Below are positions 1 to 13,003 of a stretch of 64,000 nucleotides of DNA, in pieces. The notes beneath the pieces are model-generated. The model saw nothing but the letters and a program-made list of their open reading frames with translations, did no database searches and was not told the DNA's origin. Source of the DNA: Cladophialophora immunda (taxonomy: Eukaryota; Ascomycota; Eurotiomycetes; Chaetothyriales; Herpotrichiellaceae); the NCBI RefSeq assembly GCF_000835495.1, contig NW_015622545.1, positions 4,418,042 to 4,482,041 of the forward strand, given 5' to 3'. Each line of letters opens with the position of its first letter. Position 1 is the first letter of the stretch. A program made the translations under genes and the position numbers.

Positions 1-1904
1 GAGGTGAGCTGGTAGTGTCTGATGCCAGTCTACCAGACCACAGTCCAAACGGACTACAGTGGAGAGGAACCTTCCATCGGATCGCAGTTTGCTCGAATCA
101 TCACCGCCATTGTCGACAATATGACTGCCGTTGCTTGGATAGCATTCAAGATAGAGTTCTCGTACGATGGCGGCGATATTGCGTGAAAGGCTAATGTCAA
201 CCAACAAACTGTGGCAGCGAGCTGGCTGCCCATCTGGTTGGCGAGATTCCGCAGCTTTATCTCGCAGGTACTCTCCATCAATTAGCTGTGGTAGCCGCAC
301 ATCCGATGTCTTGTCCAGGTCTGATGGTGGTCGACCATAGCGCAGACTCAACATGCAGTCAACCACATAGCAACCCCACCAGAGCCGGCGGCGGAATTCC
401 TGCTCGATATGGCTGATGTGCCAGCGCGATGGATCTAGATGTAGGCCCATCCCATGGGCCAGGCGGATACAAAGACCCACGACACTCCAGCATTTGTTGA
501 GATTGTTTGTGCCCTGCAGATAGTGGCTGGTGAGAAGAAGAGTCTGAATTGTTTCAAGATTCGCCGAGTGGAATACTTGGGAGAACAGTATCGTTGTTGA
601 TCGTTTGAAGAATCGTGAGCTGGAGAGACAGCCGGCGCCGCGCGGGCTGCTGTCGGCATATTCGCTCCCAAAAGCAAAAACCAGATTGAGCAATGCAAGC
701 CATGATAAGTCCTGGACGTCTTCTGGTCCTGAATTGTCTCCCAGCGGTTGCCAGGTGCGATCGTACTTGGCCCTGAAACTAGGTTCGTGTATGAAAGGCA
801 GGATACTGTCGATGTAGGTAAAGTACGCATTGACCAGACGATCCGCAACGTACCGCTGAGGAAGGGCGAGACAGTCATCCAGTTCTCGACCGCTTGTGTA
901 CCTCGCCAGTCGTTGCACCGATGAGACTGGTGGACTGCCGTCTGACGGTCTGGACGAACGCACCGACGGCGACGGACGGTTCCCAGATTCAGTCGATCGC
1001 ACAGTTGACATGAACGCCACCATTGAAGACTCGCCGAAGTAACCTGGATGTGTAGTTGATCCGGGCTCGCCTAGATCTCTTTCGTCCTTGACCTCGTCGC
1101 TGACGTTTCCGCTATCGTCATTTTCAACCCAGCCACTGGGTGGGTTAGCAACATTGTCATGCACAGTTTGATTTGGTAACGTCGAATCAGGCAAAGTAGG
1201 AGTTGCAGTGTCAACGCCTTGCAGGGGATTCTCGTCCAAAACACCCGCTGCTGCAGCGCCAGAACTACTACCTCCTCCAACACGTTGAGGTGGTATGGGG
1301 TTCTGTGGAGGCTGGCTTTCTCTGAGATCTCTTCGCGAAATCGAGGGGACGCGCTTAGAGAAGGTTGATTGATTAACTGACGCGGCAGAGAGCGTTTCAG
1401 CCGCCGAATCGACATGATTCTCGTTCACATCTTGTGAGGCATTCTGGCCTCCAAGAAATGACTGCAAATTCCGTTCCAGATCGCGATTTCTGCCTTCGAG
1501 GTGTTCAATATATCTTTCATGCACAGACACTGGTTAGCCACCATGATCATAACCGGTTCAGTGCCCGAATGCTGCAGCCTGAAGAGCACCAATGCATCAT
1601 TCTCACAATCCCAGCAGGGCAGCACTCACTCTTTCGCAACGCTTGCGCGAGCTCTCCATGGTACATAGAAACACTCGGTCCGACGATCTCGACATCCACT
1701 GCAAGGCGGTTTGGAGCCATCGCAGCGACTCTTGCGCAGTCGACAAGCCTCGCAAGCCAGGCGTACCCTCTTTCGAGCTGTGCTGCCACCATCCCAGGAT
1801 GATTGTCTACGCTGCCCGTAGACGTTGTTGTCGACGGTTTCCGGAGACAACGCGCCCTGGCTGTTCCTCCCGCCAGATGGATTCGTGCTCTGCATGGTCT
1901 CCAT
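1..1904 (-). CDS. Zn2Cys6 fungal transcription factor, 3' part cut by window edge
   Basis: DNA-binding regulator of the Gal4 class. The N-terminal exon (1904-1630) holds the binuclear zinc cluster, CEACRLRKSRCDGSKPPCSG followed by CRDRRTEC. An intron at 1514-1629 (GTGAGT donor, CTAAC branch sequence, 116 bp) joins it to a coiled-coil linker that begins YIEHLEGRNRDLE. A long Ser/Pro-rich low-complexity stretch follows, then the fungal-specific transcription factor domain, recognised by RLAHGMGLHLDPSRW and RRRLWWGCYVVDC at about 470-330. The frame stays open to base 1, so the C-terminus lies outside the window. ATG 1904 is chosen because the longer reading frame upstream has no ATG. A second in-frame ATG lies at 1895. 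The target genes cannot be told from the sequence. Confidence 0.9.
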
Positions 1905-4900
1905 TGTGTTGGTGACAAGAGGATCCGCGGAACAGGAGAGGAGGACAACGGATAAAGAGCCGCCTCGGTTCGGGCGAGATGCCGCAACAGTAGCCTTCAA
2001 AAACCGGCCAAGTTCCTAGTGGCAAAGCTACCTAATTAGTGCCGCGTGAGAAAGGGGGCGCCTTGCTTCCCCCAGGTTCTCACAAACCTTGTCATGGGGA
2101 CAGTTATCTACGAGTCCTCCTCGAAAGAGAGATAGAGGTGTAACTGCCCTTTCGGCACAGAGGGGACACAGTGGAGTTAAGTATAGCCAACCAGTGTTGT
2201 ACGGTGATAGAAGTCACCAACTAGGATGCAGCCAGACCACCCCGCATTGGGGTAATTTGTCTTTCCTGCAGGTCTTCGCTTTGAATTTAGCCAAGAGGAT
2301 CTGAGGATCTAGAAGGCTGAAGTGCAACGGGCACGACTGACTCCGCGACGCGTGGTTCGGGGACGTTGGACAAGAAGGAATAAGACTTATCAGCGAGAAG
2401 AAAACAGCGACGGGACGTGATGGGTCATCCAAAATGCATTCAATTTGCAGAACACCCCTGATTAATCGAGGACTAACAAAGACAACAGCTGGTCAGGGAT
2501 CAAAAGCATCAATAGCTCGCCGCATTCAGAACATGACAGCGCCTCAGATGATATAAGACGTTCGTTGTCTCTGCAGTGTGGATGTAAAGTGTGGACGGAT
2601 CAGTCTTGAAGTTGGCTTCTCTTATCGAACCAAATATTCATGAGTGCCGCAAGGAAATTCTTCGATATCATGGCAGAGTGAGCTGAAGGCGGCACCGTCG
2701 TAGTTGAGGCCGAATAACAACTCTTTTCATTCTACTGGACACCATCATTAGGGACATATTAGCCTCGACGCTGTCGAAGAACGAAAGTACACGTCGCTAC
2801 AGAAAATGTGACAATCAAACCCACCTTAAGCGAAGTAGAACTAGTAAATATAGTGACCTGTCTGGCTCTTGAAGGCTGGTTCTAGATGAAAGTGACAAGG
2901 CTTGCACTAAGAAATAAACGAAGGTACGAGCTTAATTGATGCAGGAGGACATCGATTCCTTGGAAGGAGGATAGCAGGGGTAACTGGGAACCGGACTTCA
3001 CAACAAGATCCCGCGTTTCCCCTGTTTTAGTCTCCTATCTTACGAACCAGATCCGTCGTGGGAGCTCGACTGTTAAAAATCTTTCAAGTTACTTAACCTG
3101 GTCAGCAGTTTCTGTTCTGTTAGATAACAACATGATCTTGGGACGAGTCTCGAAGACACTGTTCACCGTTTTCCACTTCCTCAGATCGAACCGTGTATTC
3201 GGAAGCCGCCTAGAGCCAATGCTGGCCAGTCAATTCGAACGCCTAGTTAGGTAGCAGTTGGCCTTCTCCGCTGCTCTCGCAGGGCTCTCACATCCAGGCA
3301 GACGGCCTGGCCGCGATCATTGACACGTTTCATGATGCAGGATGGAAGAGATGCTGGGCCTGTTATTTTCGTACGACAAGCTTTGGACCCGTCTCCTATT
3401 TCTTCCAGTGAGGAACATAGGCGGGCGTTGCGGGCCAGTTCGAGGGCTCAAGAAAGAGACTCGACATCGAGGCGCCAATACCCCCTTCAGCAATTACATT
3501 CTGTCGGGGTCGTGAAGCCGTCCCGCTGGAAGAATGCTAGTCTGCCGATGTAAGTGCACACTATTGTCTCTTGCAGGTAATGAAAACATTCTTTCTGTAT
3601 CCTTAACTTTGACTCCCCTGCAGCAGCACCGGGAGACATGCTGCTGGCGTGCAGTATGTACAATTGTCGTCTCAATTTGTCGTATGTTTGCTTCGCCATC
3701 GTGTTGGAGAAAAATTCTGGACAGAGCCGACCTTATGAGTCCTTTTGTTGAAAATGCAGAATGATCCCTTCGGAAGTGTCACTACATGCATGGTAAGGGA
3801 AAAGATGCCTCTCCTGAGGCCGATCGGGATGAGCAGCAGAACTGAAGAGGCGACCTCGGGGGATTGGAACAAGAAAGAACATGCGAGAGTTGAGTTCTCC
3901 TGACTTCATCGGATAGGCATATCCGGAGTTGGCGACCGAACGCCCACGAGGCTGTTGATGATGAGGTCCTCAATTTATTTTGCTAATATATTCCTGACAG
4001 AATCTTTCGCTGGAACTGATCGGAGTCCGATCAAGGGATTTTGACAATATGCATATCGATGGAATCCGCGAGACTCAGCTCGGGGCTCGAAACGTATCAT
4101 ATTACCATGTTGAGAGGCCATATAGTAATGTGTGTACATCTGAAGATGTGGATCTCACGCTGACACACTGCTGAAAACAAACACTCGAAAAGGGTTGATG
4201 CATGCCGACCTTGTCAATTTTGCTTGATCTTGACCGTGGCAGACAATCATTAACACCGTTAAGCTCGCAAATCGTTCCCTTGTGAGGAGCTGTTCCTAGA
4301 GTTCTGAGGGGTTCTGTCTTTAGCAACCAAGGATACCATTCTCCATCCCCTGTCCAAATAAAGGCGTGATCCGAGGTATTCTATGGGCAAGTCCGCTCTC
4401 ACGAATCAAAGAAGTCACATTTTCCACACGGTGCAGCCTTTCTCAGGTCGACCTGGGGATCGGGTAAAGGGGGCGGGTTGCTTGGTGCGCTACCTGTTTG
4501 AGGATGATCAAGTGCCCACAGGCGGAATAGGATGGTTCGGAAGGTGACTTTCTAGCTCTCGTAAGAGGAAATGGAGCTGTTGAGCCCGGCGACAGCAATT
4601 AACCCAGATATTGGGACAAAGAGGAGGCGAGCTGCAGAAAGTCCGCGTATATCGCATTGCGGTTTATGAGAGAACCTGGTAGGCCAGCTCAAAAAGAGGG
4701 GGAATGAGAGAATTTTGCAGGATGTCTATTTGACACAAGCGAGGAGGTGTTAGGCTAGTAAAGCGCTGAAGCTGCTGCTAGCGCCAGCGGCACCGGCAAC
4801 AGCGGAAGGTTGGAGCTGGTGACTTTGACGGCGCCCTTACCGGCACGCAAGCATTCGCAGGCACTCACAGACACTGGAGTCTCCCATGGTTGGCCGCTGT

Positions 4901-6689
4901 GCCGGCGCTTGACGCCTACAGCACCAGTCTCGCACTAACCGCCACGTCCAGGCATTCATTCTGCGGAACAAGCAAGCTCCGACCCGGTGTCTGTCAATCA
5001 AGACGTCCCAAAAGCGATATTAAATGCTATCGCCTCTGACCCAATGTGTGGTTGTGATGAATCGCGTTGGCGTTGGCGCGGGCTCCAATCCTCGGTTAAG
5101 CCACAGGCCCTGTAGGTTCCCCGCAAGCCACTGACGACAAGTGTCTACCTGTACGTAAATCTGTCGTGTTCGATGCCGGTAAACACATGGCCGAACTTTT
5201 AAAAGGGGGCGACCAAGGGGCGTAGCGAATTAGTCGCAGTGGCTATCACTGTGAGCTCTGGGGAAGAGCGCCAACGAGGGTCCCTGTGTTTGATAATATG
5301 CGAGCTCTTCTGCTGCTTTTTCTAGACGGCCGAGCTGACTCTTGGAGTGTATCGCGATCGCCGAGTACCGAGTGCCGTGATGGAGGGAATGACGACAAAT
5401 TTTCAGGGAAGTAAGGATACGAGAAGAGGCGGAGGAGGAACACTGGTAGGCTGCTGTGAGGAGGGTGAGAAGATCTCAAAATCGACGAGGGGCGATGTTT
5501 GTCTGCATCGGACTATCGGACACCCATAGCAGTGTCAATAGACCACTGACTTGCGGACGGGATCGATCGGCTGAAGAGTTGTGATGATTGATGGGCCGTG
5601 TGTTGATTCATTTTAGTCTTCCAGCCGCCAGTTTTTGCCTCAGCTGCATCATGCGCCGAGCCAGCTAGTGAGGCGTCAATGACCACTCAATCCTCACTCA
5701 TCATTCATCGCCCAGCGTCCATCGGTGTGACCGCAGTCGATGACCCTCCCTCCTTTGCGTCCTTACGCCGAATTGGCACACAACCACCTACCCTTCTCAG
5801 CTATCAACCCCTCACCTCTACCTCAAAGTGGCGAGGAGCGACCAGCACTGGTGGGCGCCAGCCTAGTGGTCTGATCGAATTGGATCACATCCAGCCTTGA
5901 AGCCTCAAGTCAACCTTACAGACAGTGCTGTGACCTCCAAGTTTGTTATCCACTTTTACTCAAAATAGCCGACACAGTGACAAACAGGGGACTACTGAGT
6001 ATGTCACCAGGATGCGACCGACAATGGATGTGGCAGGCTGTTGGACTGTAATCCACGCTCCATTCCCAACCAGCTCGCCAGATCACCAGGTCTTATTTTC
6101 GGTCACAATCTTCATGCACTGCAAGAGACGCTCGGGATGAGGTTCCGCAAACCTTAAGCACAATCGACCATCCATGGTTTTTGTGATTGGATCAACACCA
6201 AGCTAGCCAGACGCTGGGGTGCCCGTGAGTTGCTTTTGCTGCAACAGCTGCATGCACCGGTCCAAACGCTCCAATCCTTGGCTTCCACATGTGAGGGATG
6301 AAGATGCATTTGTTTGCACTTTCTGCAGAGCTCGCAGAAGCTTGCCTCCAATAACCTCGAAGCCCACAGCAACCACAAGGACATTACATCGCCCGTATAG
6401 CCTGAGCTGCCGTTGGCGCCACCATGATTTGCTCACCCTGCTGGAGTGAGAAGACGTCACAAGTCCAGTTGGGACTCTTTAATTCAGGTCGTCGCCCACC
6501 TGTAATTTCTAGGTGCCTCTTCTATGCTGCTTTTGCTCGCTCGTCATTGGAATTGAGCCATCCTTGCTGCTTAAGAGCGAAGATACTTTCTGTACAGTGA
6601 ATCTATCGTGACTGAATTATCCTCACAACAGAGTCGAGAAGCCTCAGATCTTTTAGAGCCATTCAATATTCAGGTCTAGGCAGATCAAC
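1905..6689. other. Gene-poor stretch (about 4.8 kb)
   Basis: No reading frame here shows a recognisable domain, a convincing ATG context or a consistent exon chain. The first few hundred bases must hold the promoter of the Zn2Cys6 gene to the left. A TTTTAAAAGGGG sequence near 5198 resembles a TATA element but has no clear gene behind it. Short open frames on both strands look random. Confidence 0.5.
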
Positions 6690-7082
6690 ATGTGTTACTT
6701 TGAAAGGACTGATTTCCAATGCGGCGATTTTAGATGGGGAAATTTGCGATTTCGGTGTGTACGACAAGATCGCATCGGAGAGAGGTGCCCGGCGACTCTT
6801 CTCGACCATCTTAATCTATTCAAAGCCCACGGCAGTTGCAAGATATGCCAAAAGATTGCTGTCAAAGTAAGGAGGCTACAGAGAGAAGAACGTAACATTA
6901 GGAGATGGCAGTCTGAGGGCAACAGATTGCCGATGATGATGGACAAAGCCATCAGAACTGCGGAACGGCTTCAACAAGAAATCGTCACCTTACATAACAA
7001 GAGGACCTCAGTCCGATTGAGTCCCAAAAACAGCCACTGCACCTCTTTCCGTGGACTATGGCTTTTATATGCCACTGCCTGA
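6690..7082 (+). CDS. Small conserved fungal protein of unknown function
   Basis: A 130-residue protein starting MCYFERTDFQCGDFRWGNLR. This resembles a family of short fungal hypothetical proteins whose N-terminus reads roughly MCYFEQTRWxCGxWRWGxFR and which have a conserved Cys pattern followed by a basic alpha-helical region. Here the cysteines fall at about positions 2, 11, 23, 34, 50 and 53 (CKIC), and a basic, probably helical stretch KVRRLQREERNIRRWQSEGN follows. There is no signal peptide or membrane segment. The ATG is the first in frame. The last 25 residues do not look like the family, so an unseen 3' intron is possible. The function is unknown and the paired cysteines only suggest metal binding. 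Confidence 0.6.
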   Translation: MCYFERTDFQCGDFRWGNLRFRCVRQDRIGERCPATLLDHLNLFKAHGSCKICQKIAVKVRRLQREERNIRRWQSEGNRLPMMMDKAIRTAERLQQEIVTLHNKRTSVRLSPKNSHCTSFRGLWLLYATA

Positions 7083-8453
7083 ATGGCAAGGTCACCAAGG
7101 ACCACTTTTGCCGCACCATGTCGCCTTGCCTTTGTATATTTGGTCGGGATTCAAGCAACCTCAGAAGAAGGACAGTGTGGGGGACACACCTGCCGAGAGT
7201 GCGCCTGGAGTTAGCGAGACCTGAGTCTTCTATCTAATGTGGCAGCTGCTGGAGACTGATTTTGGAGGGAGCTTGGGAAGTTGTTTTTATTTCGGAGAGG
7301 AGCGATCAACTGAAACAACCAAGCCAGAACCACAGTCAAGCCCTACAAGGGACCGCCTTCGACTGGGCACGGCTGACGATGACTTATGACCTTGGTTGGG
7401 ACATATGGGGGACAATCTTGAGACATCTTTGAATGATACCCCAATTGATTTCGGAGAGCTGCTGGAGAAAGGTACTGATCTAGCGGGACTTCCTTTTCCA
7501 ATTTAGTTACTGAAAAAGGGCTGTCGTTTCGATGGCTTTCTTGTTGGCTCTTGTTTCTCATTCGCTCTCACAGAGCCGTTGGATATATACGAATCAATGA
7601 TAATTCTGCGAGAGACTTGAAGCACTTCTCGGATTCTACACAAGTTTCTGGCGACCATGTTCCGTTCAATCTTCTTGCTTAACACTACCGGCATGACTTC
7701 CGCCGCTCTCGGAAAAGACTTGGGCATATTGCGGCATCTTGTCGCCGCCATCGCTCTACTGACGTTTCGTTCGCTCTAGGACACTGCTGAAGAGGCCCTT
7801 GATAGACGGCCAGCTAAGATGACGACCACTCACACATGGTCTCTGAGTGTCACGCTTTCATTCTGCTTCACACTCATCAATGATGCGGGTTTGGTGGGCA
7901 ATAGCCGCTAATACTATTCTTAGTATAGGTTTTAGGAGCCGAACGGGGGCTCAACGTGATCAGGCTGGAAGATAAGACACAGAGCACGGCTGAGAATAGT
8001 TGAACCTCGTTGTTTGTTATGAACATCTCTATGTCCACTATCGTTTCAAACAATAGATCTCGACCGCAATTCCGGTTGACACATATCGGCCGAGTTTTGG
8101 GGGACTCGAGTCGAAAGAAGGAAGCGAGTTCTCTCTGTCCGTTCACCCAGTGATGCAGCTAGGGGGGGGGGGTGAATCAGGTGAGCACCATCGAAGGTCC
8201 AACAACCTTTGTATCGTTCCAAGACGGGCTGCCAGTATCCATTCTTCCCTCTCCCCTCAGTCGGGCCAAATTATGTTTGGCGCCAGTATGTCCACAGCAG
8301 CATTCTTGCCGGTGAGGGCAGAGGCAAGGAAAGGACAATCAAGGCAAAGTATTTGTTGCCGGTGGCCGAGAGCGTTTGCCAAAAGCCAGGAAGGCAGTCA
8401 GTTTCGGACAATCAATTTCTAATCTGTTGGCTGGTGCAGTAATTGTCTGTTGT
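7083..8453. other. Gene-free stretch between small protein and aldehyde dehydrogenase
   Basis: No supportable gene was seen. It contains an uninterrupted run of 11 G at 8162-8172 and the 3' flank of the aldehyde dehydrogenase gene. Open frames on the plus strand that run into 8454-8930 are antisense shadows. Confidence 0.5.
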
Positions 8454-9920
8454 CTAGACCTTGATAGTGAATGGGTCTCGAACCTCGTCGCTCAGGTCGA
8501 TCATGACGTTCTTGATCCGCGTATATTCCAGCAACGCCTCAGTGCCACGCTCTTTGCCATATCCACTCTGCCCGTAACCGCCGAAAGGCGCCATGGCGGC
8601 GCCGGCCCGGTAGGTATTGATCCATATTTGACCCGCCTTGAGTTGACTGGCCATCTTGTGAGCACGTCTGATGTTCATCGTCCATATCCCGGCGGCAAGG
8701 CCAAAGATGGTACCATTCGCAATCTTGACTGCCTGCTCGTCCGAGTCAAATGGGATCACGGCAAGGACGGGGCCAAAGATTTCTTTTTGAGCGAGGTCGC
8801 TGTTCGCGTCAACACCCCCAAAGACCGTAGGGGCAACGAAGAGCCCTCCGATCTTTTTACTGGCTTCTCTTCCTCCCGCCAGCAATTTTGCTCCGTCCTT
8901 TTCGGCTTTCTCAATATGTCGATGTATTGATTCCCATTGTGCGGCGTGTGCAGCAGGTCCAATGTCCGTATTCATGTCCTGCGGATTACCGAACCGGATT
9001 GATTTGATCCTCTCCAGTATTCCCTGGACCACGGTATCGTACTTTGAGCGGTGAACCAGTAGCCGTGACCCTGCAATGCACGTCTGGCCCGATGCTGCGA
9101 AGATGCCCGCGACACTGCCTGGGATTGCCCGGTCCAACTCAGCATCATCCAGGATGATGTTTGCCGACTTTCCTCCCAGCTCGAGTGTCACCGGAACAAT
9201 ATTTTGTGCGCCTTGCTGAGCGACGATGCGCCCAACATCGACGCTACCCGTGAAGCTGATGCGGCCAATGGCCGGGTTGGTCACCAGAGCCTTGCCCACT
9301 TCTGCCTTGCCAGCCACGACATTGAACACACCGGGCGGGAATCCGGCTTTCTCCACAAGCTTCGCAAAGTAAAGTGTACTCACCGATGTGTACTCGGAAG
9401 GCTTAACAACACATGTATTTCCCGCCGCTAAGCATGGGGCCAGTTTGTTGGTTAGAATCGCAATGGGACTGTTCCAAGGAGTGATCAAAGCGCAGACGCC
9501 GTAAGGCTCGCGCATGGTGTAGTCGAAGACCTGGGGGTTGTCCATTGGCTTCACCTCGCCCGTCAACTTGTCAGCCATTCCAGCAAAGAATCGATAGTTT
9601 CTCGCCGAAAAGTACATCTGGCTCTTTGTCTCGCGTCGAATCTTGCCATTGTCGGACGTCTCAATTATGGACAGTGCTTCAGCTTCTTCCTCGATCAGAT
9701 CGGCTAGCTTGTTGAGTAACTTGGCCCTCTGCCCCCCTGGAACTTTTCCCCAGGTTTCAAAGGCCACCTCAGCCGCCCGAACTGCTGCCTGCACGTCTTC
9801 GACAGATGCTTGTGCCACTTTCGCCCAAGGTTCGTTGGTGTACGGGTTAATCGTGTTTTCACTGGGTTGACTACCCTGACATTCTTTGCCGTTGATATAG
9901 AGCTGATATTCTTGTGCCAT
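8454..9920 (-). CDS. NAD(P)-dependent aldehyde dehydrogenase
   Basis: A 488-residue intronless enzyme that oxidises aldehydes to carboxylic acids, of the usual length for the ALDH superfamily. Visible motifs: PWN at 148-150 (oxyanion Asn), the cofactor-loop FTGSVDVG at 223-230, the general-base motif ELGGKS with Glu247, the catalytic cysteine in GQTCIAG (Cys281), and EIFGPV further on. No signal peptide or mitochondrial presequence is evident, so it is probably cytosolic. The C-terminus DPFTIKV is not a clear peroxisomal signal. The next gene upstream on the same strand is a Baeyer-Villiger monooxygenase, so the two may act in one oxidative pathway, but 1.4 kb separate them and the link is inference. 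The preferred aldehyde cannot be assigned. Confidence 0.95.
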   Translation of the reverse strand: MAQEYQLYINGKECQGSQPSENTINPYTNEPWAKVAQASVEDVQAAVRAAEVAFETWGKVPGGQRAKLLNKLADLIEEEAEALSIIETSDNGKIRRETKSQMYFSARNYRFFAGMADKLTGEVKPMDNPQVFDYTMREPYGVCALITPWNSPIAILTNKLAPCLAAGNTCVVKPSEYTSVSTLYFAKLVEKAGFPPGVFNVVAGKAEVGKALVTNPAIGRISFTGSVDVGRIVAQQGAQNIVPVTLELGGKSANIILDDAELDRAIPGSVAGIFAASGQTCIAGSRLLVHRSKYDTVVQGILERIKSIRFGNPQDMNTDIGPAAHAAQWESIHRHIEKAEKDGAKLLAGGREASKKIGGLFVAPTVFGGVDANSDLAQKEIFGPVLAVIPFDSDEQAVKIANGTIFGLAAGIWTMNIRRAHKMASQLKAGQIWINTYRAGAAMAPFGGYGQSGYGKERGTEALLEYTRIKNVMIDLSDEVRDPFTIKV

Positions 9921-11339
9921 CCTTCCGGGAAAATGATGGACTGGGATCTTGGCTCAGCGGGTGCGACAACTCTATCAGTCAAACACACTATTTGGTAGAA
10001 ACAGAAACACTCAGAAACTCTATCAACGACGGTATCCAGACTAGCTCAGTTCTCCTTTTGATATTGATCTGAGACGTCCGCACTCCGCAGGAGCAAATGA
10101 GTGCCGAGGTCGTGCATGCAATGCGTCTCCGACTGGAGTGCGTTCTCCTCAAAAGGATTGAGGATATTTGTCCGGTGAGGGGGCGGCTGATATTAAGGCA
10201 GAGAAACTCATTCTCCGCGTCTTACAAGGGCGCTGGTAGAAGTACCTTTCGATGCCTGCTGACCTCGAGTGGGAGGGGCATGTTTGACGCAATGAATATT
10301 TATTGGGCTCTACAAAGCCAGATGCGAAAAGATTTAGTCTTGAAGCGAGGGGCGAAGTTGAACTGTTCTGTATGGGAGGAAAGGTTGGTCGAAAGGGGAT
10401 ATTAACGCTGCAGTGTGCAGGATGGCTACCCAGGTAACAAGTAGTGGTAGATAGCCACCCAGGTGCCCAAGTACACCTGGCATTGGTGCCCCGGACGGAC
10501 GACTTAGTTAAACCTCTACGGGCGCCGTTGGGGGCCGCCCTGTCCGCTAATATAGTCGGTGCTCAATTAGGTAGATACCTCAAAACTTCGAAATCCTCAC
10601 TACCTCTGATTACAGAGCCTCACGAGCCGGTGGCATGCAGAGGTCAAGGCACACCAGAGCGGCCCACGTAAGCCTGCCGATGGCAGTGCCTCAGCCCAAC
10701 ACCTGCTCTCCATCAACTCCCACCGAGTGATCCGGCTGATCCCCCGCGCCTTTTGCTGGTCCAAAGCCCCTTTTGAAAGCAATCTGTCACTCCTAAACCC
10801 AAGCTTTGGGCGACAGCAGATGCCCGGGACAACCAGGACAGTCCAGCTGCCTCTCCTTGGCCCCTTCTTTCGTCCAGCGAAAGCACCCTAGATTCGGGAG
10901 TCGTCTTTAACAAACTCAGACACCCCGCCATTCTCGGCCTTATCGTGTTGACGGCAGGCATTTTAGCTCAAAGTCGACGGAGGTTGTGGACATACTAGTC
11001 GAGACAGAGAAAGCTGGAAAACGGGTCTTAGGCGGTACTCCGTCCCCAACAAGCTACAATGCCCGGACCTGGCATGCTTTGGCATTCATGCTGCGAGAGT
11101 ACGCTTCTCCTGCCTACGATAACCTAACAAGGCTGTGCTTCATAGCTCACAGGGCCGTTGTATCCCATTTCCCCCTCATTCCTGTCTTCACCAATTCATT
11201 GCCTTCCGGTCTCCTGTATTCTGTTCGGTTCAAGCCTGGGAGCTTTCTACAGTGGCTGAGAAATGAGGTGTCTTATTCAGGTCGCAGCAAGCTTAGCACA
11301 AGGTTCGGTGCTTTATTATCTCTACGCCTGTCGAGGTCC
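9921..11339. other. Gene-free stretch between aldehyde dehydrogenase and monooxygenase
   Basis: Promoter region of the aldehyde dehydrogenase (minus strand) plus the 3' flank of the monooxygenase. Small open frames at 10097-10961 lack start context and recognisable content. Confidence 0.5.
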
Positions 11340-13003
11340 TCAGGCCAGTTCCAAGTCCGAGTATTTCCCAGCTGCAACGTCGTCACACCTCTTCCTATAA
11401 CCGGGAGCAGGTCCCATATATCGCGCAATGGTCCTCTTCTGCTTATGAGCAAGGTTCTTATTTATGCCTGTCATCCACGAGTCGACCTCGTTTGTCAAAA
11501 GGCCCTCGGAGCATTTGTGGACGTGGTCGGTCCAGTCTTGCACTCCCTTTTCGGTGGCTTCAATCCGCGTAATGTTGTTGTCACGGCAATAGCGAATACA
11601 GTCGGCAATCCAACCGACCGCAAATTCGATACTTCGAGGAATATTGCCAAACATCTGATGGGGTCCCATGACCATCATCATATTGGGAAACCCACGGACG
11701 AAGAGACCCAGTTGTGTGCGAGGGCCTTCGCTCCAGACGTCGTTCAATTTCTTGCTATCAACTCCCTGAAAGTCGACCGCCGTAAAACATCCCGTCACTG
11801 CGTCAAAGCCGGTAGCGTATATCAGGATGTCCAGCTCGAATTCTTCGCTGCGAGTCTTGACCCCTTTCTCCGTCACCCGCTCGATTGGGTCCTCTCGGAT
11901 GTCGACCAGTCGGACATTATCTTGGTTGTACGCCTCGAAATAATGGGTCTCCATGGGTATCCGCCGCGTCCCCCAGCCGTGGTCTTTAGGAATGAGCTTC
12001 TCTGCCGTCACGGGGTCTTTGACCCTTTCTCTGATTTTATTCGCGAAGAACTCACTGCAAGCAGCATTTGCCTGTCGATCGTATGCCACGTCCGGAAAGT
12101 TGCTGACCCATTTAGCAAACCCTGGTCGCGAGTATATGTCCTCCCAATGTGCGATTCTTTCCGCTTCGGAGATGTCAACCGACTTCCTGGGTTCTGCTGG
12201 ATGGACAAAGCAGGTGGCTGATTCTTTGCACTTCTTGAATATCTCGGGATATTGCTTACGGATTTCATCCATCTCCTCGGGGCTGATTTTGGCGTTGCGC
12301 AAAGGCGCCGACCAGTTCGCTGTTCGTTGAAACACGGTCAAGTGACCAACGGTTTTCACAATCTCCTGGATGATCTGTATCCCCGTGGCTCCAGTGCCTA
12401 TTATCCCCACCCGTTTACCTTGAAGATTGACGGGTTCCCTTGGCCACCGGGCTGTGTGGAAAGCTTGGCCCTTAAAGTCGTCGAGCCCAGGAATGTTTGG
12501 GAGAGTGGGCTTGTTCAACAGACCCATTGCAGTGATAAGAAACCTCGAGTTATATCGGTTGCCCTTGTCGTCCGTCAATTCCCATGATCGACTGGCGTCG
12601 TGGTAATGTGCCGACTTGACTTCGGTATTGAATTGCATGTCTCGTCGCAAGTCGAACTTGTCAGTCACGAACTGAATATAACGCAACGTCTCCGGTTGAG
12701 GGGCAAAATGCTCCGTCCAGCTCCATTCGTCCAGGACCTCCTGTGAGAAGGAGTAATTGTACGAGTAACTCTCGGAATCGAAGCGGGCACCGGGATAGCG
12801 ATTCCTGCAGACCACGTCAGCCTCGTCCATCCCATCCACTCAACACCACCCGGCTGCACCCACCAATACCATGTTCCTCCTTCGCCTGTGCCAGTCTCGA
12901 GGACTCTCGCTTTCAATCCAAGCTCCCGCATCCGGTACAGGGAGTAGATTCCACTCAATCCAGCGCCAATAATCAGCACGTCGAAGTCGAGTTGTGCAGC
13001 CAT
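11340..13003 (-). CDS. Baeyer-Villiger-type flavin monooxygenase
   Basis: A flavoprotein of 534 residues that would insert oxygen next to a ketone using NADPH and O2. Exon 1 is 13003-12864 and exon 2 is 12804-11340. The 59-bp intron 12805-12863 is needed to restore GGTWYWNRYPGARFDSES, the segment after the FAD-binding motif. Motifs in order: GAGLSG at 13-18 (FAD Rossmann fold), the Baeyer-Villiger fingerprint FKGQAFHTARWP at 157-168, which matches FxGxxxHxxxW(P/D) fully, and the NADPH motif GTGATG at 183-188. Length and motifs fit class B enzymes of the cyclohexanone/phenylacetone monooxygenase type. An 11-bp inverted repeat lies 140-190 bp upstream of the ATG. Substrate unknown. Confidence 0.93.

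Noticed and set aside
8376..8930. Plus-strand open frame of 184 codons
   Set aside because: Antisense shadow of the aldehyde dehydrogenase, without recognisable content.
10986..12221. Long plus-strand open frame of 411 codons
   Set aside because: It lies antisense to the Baeyer-Villiger monooxygenase, begins with a non-ATG codon and has no recognisable domain.
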